A DNA stretch of 13,914 bases from CAMBDR01 sp046597185 (GTDB lineage Bacteria > Pseudomonadota > Gammaproteobacteria > Burkholderiales > Burkholderiaceae_D). Made by a program: the position numbers and the translations under genes. The stretch's first letter is position 1. Each line of letters begins with the position of its first letter. The notes beneath the pieces are model-generated. The model had not been told where the DNA came from. It ran no database searches and saw only the letters and a list, made by a program, of their open reading frames with translations. This document shows, in pieces, positions 7,274 through 11,971 of the stretch. The stretch spans positions 1-13,914 of the forward strand of contig JBKJLF010000744.1 in assembly GCA_046597185.1 (NCBI GenBank), in the 5' to 3' direction.

Positions 7274-8057
7274 CTTGCACTTTCGTAAAAACATAACCCG
7301 CGCCGCGCACGGTGATGATGCGTTTCGGGTTTTTCGGGTCGTCTTCCAGGTTGGCGCGCAAACGCCCGATATGCACATCAATCGAGCGATCAAAGGCGTC
7401 GAGCGTGCCGCCCTTGGCGGCATTGACTGCTTCAAACAAGGCCTCGCGCGAGAGTACGCGCCCTGCGCGTTCGGCCATGGCCAGCAATAAATCGAATTGA
7501 TAGGCCGTGAGGGTGCGATCTATCCCGTCCAGCTTGACGCTGCGTGCCGCGCTGTCAATTTCCAGCCTGCCAAAGCGCAGTGGGGCGGCCTCGGCGGAGT
7601 TTGGTGCGCTTGTTGGTGAGCTTGGTGAGGTTGGCGATGTTTGTGATGTTGCCGTGGTTGCCGCTGTTGTATGGCTGCCCATGGGCGGGCGGCGCAGTAC
7701 CGCGCGCAGGCGCGCCAGCAGTTCACGTGGTTCAAACGGCTTGGGCAGGTAGTCATCCGCGCCCAGTTCCAGCCCCAGCACCCGGTCCATCGGGTCGCCT
7801 TTGGCGGTCAGCATCACGATAGGGGTTTGCCCCAGCACTGGCCCCATGCTGCGGATTTGGCGGCAGACATCCAGCCCATCGGCATCGGGCAGCATTAAGT
7901 CGAGTAAGACCAGGGCCGGTTCAATTTGGCGCAACAGCGCCAAACCCTGTTGCGCGTTTTCTGCCAGGCTGACCTGAAAGCCATTTTGCCCAAGCCAAGT
8001 GGCGACCATGTTGGCCAGGCGTTGGTCGTCTTCTATCATGAGCAAATGGGGTTTCAT
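7266..8057 (-). CDS. CpxR-like OmpR-family response regulator
   Basis: This is a 263-aa transcription regulator. The receiver domain (residues 3-122) has acidic pair D10/D11, phospho-acceptor D53 in LLDLMLPDADG, T84 in VMLTAKG, and K106 in GADDYLPKPF. The stretch LTAKGDPMDRVLGLELGADD closely resembles E. coli CpxR as I recall it. A Ser/Thr/Pro/Ala-rich linker (about 126-159) leads to an OmpR/PhoB winged helix (160-258) ending in HIGRLRANLE and VRGAGYVF. I chose ATG 8057 (MKPHLLMIEDD); the longer open frame adds a non-homologous N-terminus that runs into the upstream gene. Only 38 nt separate it from the CpxP-like gene, mostly an 8-bp repeat with no Shine-Dalgarno, so weak or coupled initiation is likely. 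It probably forms an operon with its neighbours on both sides and binds the GTAAA box at 8719. Confidence 0.96.
   Translation of the reverse strand: MKPHLLMIEDDQRLANMVATWLGQNGFQVSLAENAQQGLALLRQIEPALVLLDLMLPDADGLDVCRQIRSMGPVLGQTPIVMLTAKGDPMDRVLGLELGADDYLPKPFEPRELLARLRAVLRRPPMGSHTTAATTATSQTSPTSPSSPTSAPNSAEAAPLRFGRLEIDSAARSVKLDGIDRTLTAYQFDLLLAMAERAGRVLSREALFEAVNAAKGGTLDAFDRSIDVHIGRLRANLEDDPKNPKRIITVRGAGYVFTKVQDA
7612..7665 (-). repeat. Degenerate 9-bp in-frame repeat encoding the regulator linker
   Basis: Six consecutive 9-base units on the plus strand (GTTGGTGAG, CTTGGTGAG, GTTGGCGAT, GTTTGTGAT, GTTGCCGTG, GTTGCCGCT) lie inside the regulator gene. In the protein they encode the Thr/Ser/Pro/Ala-rich linker, with TSP, SSP and TSA-type triplets, between receiver and DNA-binding domains. 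Nine-base units keep the frame, so copy-number change would only lengthen or shorten the linker. Confidence 0.75.
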
Positions 8058-8089
8058 CGTCGTTTCGTCGTTTAGTCGTTTCGTCGTTT
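8058..8089 (-). repeat. 8-bp tandem repeat (4 units) directly before the regulator start codon
   Basis: On the plus strand the units are CGTCGTTT at 8058, 8066 and 8082 and AGTCGTTT at 8074. On the coding strand this reads as AAACGACG-type units ending immediately before ATG 8057. The array fills the place where the ribosome binding site should be, and no purine-rich Shine-Dalgarno remains. Confidence 0.92.
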
Positions 8090-8095
8090 TGGCAC

Positions 8096-8596
8096 TTAGC
8101 TGCGCCGTTTTTCCAATTGTTCTGCCAATTTTACACGTTGTTCGGGCGTGAGGATGTCGGCGCAGTCGGCCACGGCCTGTAAAATTCGTTTGGAGGCGGT
8201 ATCGGCCAGGCGCATTTCTTCTTGCCGCCATTGCTCCATGGCATTGCGGTCAAGCGTGGGTTGTTGCAATAAAGTTTTGATTTGCCCTTTGAGCACCTTG
8301 TTTTGCTCGTGGATGGGGCGTAAATCTTGCACCGCCGCTTTCACAATCGTGTTCAAACTGGTTTTTTGTTGCGCGCTGCCGTCGGGCACCACATGGTCCA
8401 CCACTTTTTCGATGACGCGATTCATGATCACGCTGTCGTTCAAGAAGCTGTCCACCGACATGCCGTGATGGTGGCGCTGAAATTGCGGGTGATGATTGTC
8501 CTCTGCCATGCTGATGCCGGCCACCCCCAAGCCGCCGATTAAAGCCAGGCTGGCCGTGCCGATGATCCAGTGTTTGCGCAAGTTAACAAATTTCAT
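8096..8596 (-). CDS. CpxP/Spy-like periplasmic protein with His-rich N-terminus
   Basis: The 166-aa product has a Sec signal peptide: basic RKH at residues 7-9, a hydrophobic core from about 10 to 28, and a probable cleavage after SMA at residue 31. The mature start is histidine-rich (HH at 35-36, HHH at 42-44), which suggests metal binding. The rest looks alpha-helical and charged and ends with LTPEQR (149-154), the LTxxQ motif of the Spy/CpxP family; the usual first LTxxQ motif is absent or degenerate. CpxP in E. coli inhibits CpxA and acts as a periplasmic chaperone. Being first in an operon with CpxR- and CpxA-like genes supports the same role here. ATG 8596 has AAAGGA at 8604-8609 (coding strand) upstream, which fixes the start against the longer open frame. 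It lies downstream of a consensus CpxR box. Confidence 0.88.
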   Translation of the reverse strand: MKFVNLRKHWIIGTASLALIGGLGVAGISMAEDNHHPQFQRHHHGMSVDSFLNDSVIMNRVIEKVVDHVVPDGSAQQKTSLNTIVKAAVQDLRPIHEQNKVLKGQIKTLLQQPTLDRNAMEQWRQEEMRLADTASKRILQAVADCADILTPEQRVKLAEQLEKRRS

Positions 8597-8625
8597 GATG
8601 ATTTCCTTTGTGTGGTTTCGATTCA

Positions 8626-8647
8626 ATTTGGATTTGATTTGGATTTG
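8626..8647 (-). repeat. 11-bp tandem duplication in the leader of the CpxP-like gene
   Basis: ATTTGGATTTG occurs twice in tandem (8626-8636 and 8637-8647), with a degenerate third copy ending near 8664. It lies 30-50 nt upstream of the CpxP-like start codon, between the predicted promoter and the ribosome binding site, so it would be in the mRNA leader. Confidence 0.85.
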
Positions 8648-8680
8648 ATCTGCATTCGGATTTGTTGAATGCATGGTGTT

Positions 8681-8709
8681 ACTATACCGGGCGTGTTTTG
8701 CTGGCGTGT
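8681..8709 (-). promoter_or_regulatory. Candidate activator-dependent promoter of the CpxP-like operon
   Basis: On the minus strand TATAGT (8686-8681) is a good -10 hexamer. The hexamer 17 bases upstream (8709-8704, ACACGC) is a poor -35, as expected for a promoter that needs an activator. The predicted start near 8674 puts the GTAAA box centred at about -52 and gives a leader of roughly 78 nt. Confidence 0.5.
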
Positions 8710-8718
8710 GTGCGGCAG

Positions 8719-8733
8719 GTAAAGTTTTGTAAA
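8719..8733 (-). promoter_or_regulatory. Consensus CpxR box (GTAAA-N5-GTAAA)
   Basis: GTAAA (8719-8723), five bases GTTTT, then GTAAA (8729-8733) exactly matches the published E. coli CpxR consensus of two GTAAA half-sites spaced by about five bases. It lies in the spacer between the CpxP-like operon (minus) and the CoA-transferase gene (plus), ten bases upstream of the predicted minus-strand -35. It is 32 nt from the start codon of the plus-strand gene, which it might also affect. Confidence 0.72.
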
Positions 8734-8764
8734 GTTGGTGCGAAGAAATTGAGAGGATAAAATC

Positions 8765-9973
8765 ATGATGCAAGCAGGTGCGTTGAATGGAATCAAGGTG
8801 TTGGAGTTGGGTACGCTGATCGCTGGCCCATTTTGTGCGCGCGTATTGGCGGAATTTGGTGCCGACGTGATCAAGGTCGAAAGCCCGGAAGGCGGCGACC
8901 CGCTGCGCCAGTGGCGCGTGTTGAAAGACGGCACCTCGCTGTGGTGGGCGGTGCAGGCGCGCAACAAAAAGAGTCTCACTTTAAACATGAAAAGCGAGCA
9001 AGGCCAGGCCATAGCGCGCCAGTTGGCGCTGGAAGCGGACATCATCATCGAAAATTATCGCCCTGGCGTGTTGGAAAAGTGGGGCATAGGGTATGAGCAA
9101 TTGGCGGCGCTCAAACCATCGACGATTATGGTGCGCCTGTCGGGCTATGGGCAAACCGGGCCGATGAAGGATTTGCCGGGTTTTGGTGCGGTGGGGGAAT
9201 CGATGGGCGGCTTGCGCTATGTGTCGGGCCACCCGGATCGGCCCCCGGTGCGGGTGGGCATTTCGATTGGTGATTCGGTGGCCGCCTTGCATGGCGTGAT
9301 TGGCGCGATGATGGCGCTGCGGCATCGGGACGCCACCGGCGGGCGCGAGCAAGGGCAGGGGCAAATGGTGGATGTGGCCTTGTATGAAGCGGTGTTTAAC
9401 ATGATGGAGTCGCTCGTGCCCGAGTACGACGTTGCTGGTGTGGTACGCGAGCGCACGGGCGGCGCGTTGCCGGGCATTGTGCCGTCCAATACCTATACCA
9501 CGGGCGATGGCGAGAATATTGTGATTGCGGGCAATGGCGATGCGATTTTCAAGCGTTTGATGCTGGCCATTGGGCGCGCCGATATGGCCAATGATGCGCA
9601 ATTGGCGCGCAACGACGGGCGCGTGCCGCGCACACAGGAGATTGATGCGGCCATTGGGCACTGGTGTGCGGGCCAGACCATTGATACGGCCTTGACTTGC
9701 CTGAAGGCGGCGGATGTGCCGGTGAGTAAAATCTATTCGGTGCGCGATATGATGAGCGACCCGCAGTTTTTGGCGCGCGATATGTTTGAGCAGCATCAGT
9801 TTGCCGATGGCAGCCCGATCAAGCTGCCTGCGATTGTGCCCAAAATGTCGGCCACACCCGGCAAAACCGCATGGCTGGGGCCGCGCCTGGGGCAGCATAA
9901 TCATGAGATTTTGCGCGCGCTGGGTTATGATGAGGCGCAGATTGCCGGTTTGGAGCGGGACAAGGTGGTGTGA
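8765..9973 (+). CDS. Family III (CaiB/BaiF/Frc) CoA-transferase
   Basis: These cytoplasmic enzymes move CoA between a donor acyl-CoA and an acceptor carboxylic acid. The 402-aa length is typical. Visible hallmarks are VLELGTLIAGPFCARVLAEFGADVIKVE near residues 12-39 (Rossmann-like start), NYRPGVLEKWGIGYEQL, SGYGQTGP, GHPDRPPVRVG, and D170 in GDSVAALHG, which aligns with the catalytic aspartate of formyl-CoA transferase. Start ATG 8765 (an ATG also follows at 8768) has GAGAGG at 8751-8756. It is divergent from the CpxP-like operon and has no partner acyl-CoA dehydrogenase, hydratase or transporter nearby, so the substrate cannot be named. Its stop lies 32 nt before the next start. Confidence 0.95.
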   Translation: MMQAGALNGIKVLELGTLIAGPFCARVLAEFGADVIKVESPEGGDPLRQWRVLKDGTSLWWAVQARNKKSLTLNMKSEQGQAIARQLALEADIIIENYRPGVLEKWGIGYEQLAALKPSTIMVRLSGYGQTGPMKDLPGFGAVGESMGGLRYVSGHPDRPPVRVGISIGDSVAALHGVIGAMMALRHRDATGGREQGQGQMVDVALYEAVFNMMESLVPEYDVAGVVRERTGGALPGIVPSNTYTTGDGENIVIAGNGDAIFKRLMLAIGRADMANDAQLARNDGRVPRTQEIDAAIGHWCAGQTIDTALTCLKAADVPVSKIYSVRDMMSDPQFLARDMFEQHQFADGSPIKLPAIVPKMSATPGKTAWLGPRLGQHNHEILRALGYDEAQIAGLERDKVV

Positions 9974-10005
9974 AATTCACGGTGGTAATCGATGGGAGGT
10001 TAAAT

Positions 10006-10314
10006 ATGCTTTTTGATTCATCAAATAGTTCGGCAAATGAACTGGCAAGACTTGTAGAACAATCGACACCCGTATTGAATATTGTGGCTGATCCATCGGA
10101 ACCATCGGATTGCAAGTACATTGTTGTTGTTCTCGATCCCAGAGCGCCATTGATTCGAGAAGTCCCTGTTGTCACGGAGAATGCCTTTGAGACGTTGTCA
10201 GACGCGAAAGATGCGGCACGTGAAATAATTAAGGAGTCGCTGAATATCGCCAACAATTCATTGGTCGAATTAAGGCAACTTGGGATAAATCAAATAGGAT
10301 TCATAAAATTATGA
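10006..10314 (+). CDS. Unrecognised 102-aa protein, first gene of a nucleotidyltransferase cassette
   Basis: I do not recognise the family. ATG 10006 follows GGGAGG (9994-9999) at six bases; an in-frame GTG at 9970 overlaps the CoA-transferase stop but has no comparable ribosome site, so I reject it. The product is acidic and soluble: a Ser/Asn-rich start, a beta-strand-like core (CKYIVVVLDPRAPLI near 36-50), then a charged helix (about 61-80) and a hydrophobic end. Its TGA overlaps the ATG of the next gene in ATGA, so the two are translationally coupled. The sequence is more AT-rich than the CoA-transferase gene, which suggests transfer. Small-gene-first order with coupling fits an antitoxin or regulatory partner, but nothing in the sequence proves it. 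Confidence 0.75.
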   Translation: MLFDSSNSSANELARLVEQSTPVLNIVADPSEPSDCKYIVVVLDPRAPLIREVPVVTENAFETLSDAKDAAREIIKESLNIANNSLVELRQLGINQIGFIKL

Positions 10315-10955
10315 AAGAAAATATTCACAGCTTAAAAAGGTCGTTTGAGCTTTCTTCGCAACAGGTTGGTGATGCAATTGATCCGCTTGAAATTGCGGCG
10401 GTTTTTGAAAAGGAGAAATTGGCTTACGTTTTAATTGGTGGCCATTTGATGGGCTTCTACACTGGTATTGCAAGAGCGACTGTTGACGTTGATTTTATTG
10501 TTGGGGGCAAGGATTTTCTGAGAGCGACAAAACTTATCAAAAGGCATTACGCCCAGTTAGCCGAAAACGATAAGGTGCAGCACATTACATACGATTCCAA
10601 GGCTTCAAAGACCATCGATAAAGAGCGTATAGACTTGGTTAAAGACACTTTTCCTCTTTTCAAGGCGATTGTAAATTGCTTTTCGATTACTTTGACGGCA
10701 AGCGGTGAAAGTATAAAAGTACCCACAATTGAGGCAGCTATTGCACTCAAGTTTGCTGCCTGTATTTCACCCTATCGTAGCGGTGATGATAAGCCCGTCG
10801 ATCAGTCGGACTTAATGAAGTTAATCAAAGCTAGCGCGACCAAACCAAACGCGAAAACGCTTAAGGAGCTTGGCGATTTGATATACCCTGGTGGCGGGAA
10901 GGAACTCATCGCTGTTGTTGATGATGTTTCTGAGGGGCGAAAAACAAGCTTGTAG
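10311..10955 (+). CDS. Nucleotidyltransferase-fold protein, AbiEii/MNT-like
   Basis: The 214-aa product carries the pol-beta-type nucleotidyltransferase signature. Residues 39-64 show the hydrophobic strand and Gly-Gly (YVLIGGH, G43/G44), then ARATVDVDF with metal-ligand candidates D59 and D61, and a likely third carboxylate D108 in ERIDLV. The C-terminal half has EAAIALKFAA (K147) and a later SDL (D167), resembling the K...D segment of AbiEii-type toxins. Such proteins transfer nucleotides to RNA, protein or small molecules, and some are toxins of toxin-antitoxin or phage-abortive systems. It starts inside the previous stop codon (ATGA), so the two form one operon. The gene is AT-rich relative to the flanks. 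It could also be an antibiotic- or housekeeping-type nucleotidyltransferase, but the DxD strand context and the small partner favour a toxin-like role. Confidence 0.8.
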   Translation: MKENIHSLKRSFELSSQQVGDAIDPLEIAAVFEKEKLAYVLIGGHLMGFYTGIARATVDVDFIVGGKDFLRATKLIKRHYAQLAENDKVQHITYDSKASKTIDKERIDLVKDTFPLFKAIVNCFSITLTASGESIKVPTIEAAIALKFAACISPYRSGDDKPVDQSDLMKLIKASATKPNAKTLKELGDLIYPGGGKELIAVVDDVSEGRKTSL

Positions 10956-10974
10956 GAAATTCGGATTGCCGCAA

Positions 10975-11000
10975 CGGATTGTGTGAATACCGGATTTTTT
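10975..11000 (+). terminator. Weak intrinsic terminator after the nucleotidyltransferase gene
   Basis: CGGATT (10975-10980), loop GTGTG, and AATACCG (10986-10992, one bulged A) make a short stem followed by GATTTTTT (10993-11000). The stem is only about six pairs, so strength is doubtful. Further CGGATT copies at 10962 and 10991 offer alternative pairing. It lies 19 nt after the stop codon. Confidence 0.4.
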
Positions 11001-11070
11001 AGTGAAGCAAGGTATTGTTCGGCTCGATTTGCACAACCATCCCCCCGAAATATCAAGTAGGAGAAATATC

Positions 11071-11379
11071 ATGAGTGTAATAATAGACAAGTTTGACAGC
11101 GTGGGTGAGCTGACACATGACAAAAGCTTGCCACCGGGCACTGTGTCAGTTGTTGCAACTGCTGGTGTTATTGGCCAGGGGATTTTACCCCTTGTTGCTC
11201 TTACGGTGGTTGGTTCTTTTTGCGCGTTAGATGGAAAAACGGTTTCCAAAAAAGAAATCACAGGGACTAACATCGTGTTTGATTCTGGTGATGTTGAAGA
11301 GTTTGAGGGGTTTGACTTTACCACAGAAGAGGGGCAAGCAATGGCACGTAATGGTCTTTATGCCGAGCCACAGGAGTAA
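11071..11379 (+). CDS. Unrecognised 102-aa protein with one hydrophobic segment
   Basis: I do not recognise this family. ATG 11071 follows AGGAG (11059-11063) at seven bases, which decides the start against an in-frame GTG at 11002. Residues 25-53 form a glycine- and valine-rich hydrophobic stretch (VSVVATAGVIGQ, then PLVALTVVGSF) that could be one membrane helix or a buried hairpin. The C-terminal half is hydrophilic and acidic (FDSGDVEEFEGFDF). The only cysteine is C51. It sits in the AT-rich accessory block, 115 nt after the nucleotidyltransferase gene and past a weak terminator, so it may be its own unit. It could be a small membrane effector or an immunity-type protein; this is inference from context only. 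Confidence 0.65.
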   Translation: MSVIIDKFDSVGELTHDKSLPPGTVSVVATAGVIGQGILPLVALTVVGSFCALDGKTVSKKEITGTNIVFDSGDVEEFEGFDFTTEEGQAMARNGLYAEPQE

Positions 11380-11459
11380 ATTTCAAACTGCCCTTCGGTG
11401 TTATTTTGCCTGTCACAGGCTAACTTGTCGTGTCACATCAAAATGCACTTCCCAATGAT

Positions 11460-11834
11460 ATGACTTTTCCCTTTTACGACGCTTTTTGGTGGGTAATTCC
11501 GTTCGCGCCACTATTGCTGATTGGTACGTTTCTCGGGTCTGCTGTCGGAAAGGGCATGGTCGGCGAGATGATGGTCAATCTCATCGCTCGCATCATGTCG
11601 GACAAAAACGTGTATCGGGTGTTGAAGAATATTACGCTGCCGACGGAAGCGGGCACGACACAAATCGACCATATCATTGTTACAGCGCGGGCAATACAAA
11701 CCCATTTCCACAGCACCGGAGCCTGCATCAGCAACTTCCTTCGGCAAGGCAAGGAGCGCACCCATCCTTTACCTAATGCCGAGTCTAAGGTAAAGAAAAC
11801 GCCTTTTCTTTACTTAACGAAGATGCTAAGGTAA
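11460..11834 (+). pseudogene. 5' remnant of a NERD-domain (nuclease-related) gene
   Basis: From ATG 11460 the frame encodes an N-terminal membrane helix (WWVIPFAPLLLIGTFLG, residues 10-26), then a clear NERD start: GKGMVGEMMVNLIAR, YRVLKNITLP and GTTQIDHIIVTAR (to residue 77). Intact NERD proteins continue with a YGIFVIETKN-like segment holding the nuclease-type glutamate and lysine. Here similarity stops at about 11696 and the frame runs through unrelated sequence to a TAA at 11832 inside the 41-bp repeats. The catalytic core and the usual C-terminal zinc-finger or helicase part are missing, so it is very likely a truncated, inactive gene. No Shine-Dalgarno is visible; an upstream GTG at 11430 is also in frame. 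The breakpoint suggests a deletion or insertion between this gene and the repeats. Confidence 0.75.
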
Positions 11835-11908
11835 GGAAAACGGCTTTTCTTTACTTAACGAAGATGCTAAGGTAAGGGAAATGCGTTTTCTTTACTTAAC
11901 GCAATCGG
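11786..11908 (+). repeat. Three 41-bp tandem repeats, each an imperfect palindrome
   Basis: Units run 11786-11826, 11827-11867 and 11868-11908, each starting TAAGGTAA; a decayed fourth copy begins near 11909. Each unit holds two 10-base arms around a four-base loop: left arm GTAAAGAAAA, GTAAGGAAAA or GTAAGGGAAA in the three units, right arm always TTTTCTTTAC. Outside these arms, TAAG pairs with TTA around one unpaired G. A reversed half-copy (CTTTACCTAA, 11767-11776) lies just upstream. The array fills the space between the NERD remnant and fic; no gene is seen here. Confidence 0.92.
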
Positions 11909-11971
11909 CAAGGTAAAGATAGTCGCCCTTCATTGGAATAAAATCTGAAATTTATTTGTGAAATTGACAAA

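Noticed and set aside
7274..7435. N-terminal extension of the minus-strand kinase
   Set aside because: It lies wholly inside the regulator gene in another frame and does not resemble kinase sequence; ATG 7273 gives the normal start and an 8-nt overlap.
8058..8231. N-terminal extension of the response regulator
   Set aside because: It runs through the 8-bp repeats and into the CpxP-like gene, and receiver domains start right at MKPHLLMIEDD.
9970..10005. GTG start at 9970 for the 102-aa gene, overlapping the CoA-transferase stop
   Set aside because: The in-frame ATG at 10006 has GGGAGG at ideal spacing, while the GTG has no comparable site. Coupling to the CoA-transferase gene remains possible but is less likely.
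11002..11070. GTG start at 11002 for the gene at 11071
   Set aside because: AGGAG sits seven bases before ATG 11071, and the extension shows no protein-like pattern.
10821..11324. 167-aa minus-strand ORF over the nucleotidyltransferase and the 102-aa gene
   Set aside because: It is antisense to two genes with good ribosome sites and has a low-complexity Ser/Thr-rich product.
11511..11765. Minus-strand ORF with a CPRC motif across the NERD junction
   Set aside because: The CPRC lies antisense to the NERD motif and no zinc-ribbon partner is seen; a chance frame is more likely, although the origin of 11697-11780 stays unknown.
11786..11908. GTAAA and TTTAC motifs in the 41-bp repeats as CpxR sites
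   Set aside because: The half-sites face each other as a palindrome, 14 bases apart in unit 1, and units 2 and 3 have lost GTAAA, unlike the direct repeat with five-base spacing.
11786..11908. CRISPR array
   Set aside because: The units abut directly with no unique spacers, and no cas gene is present.
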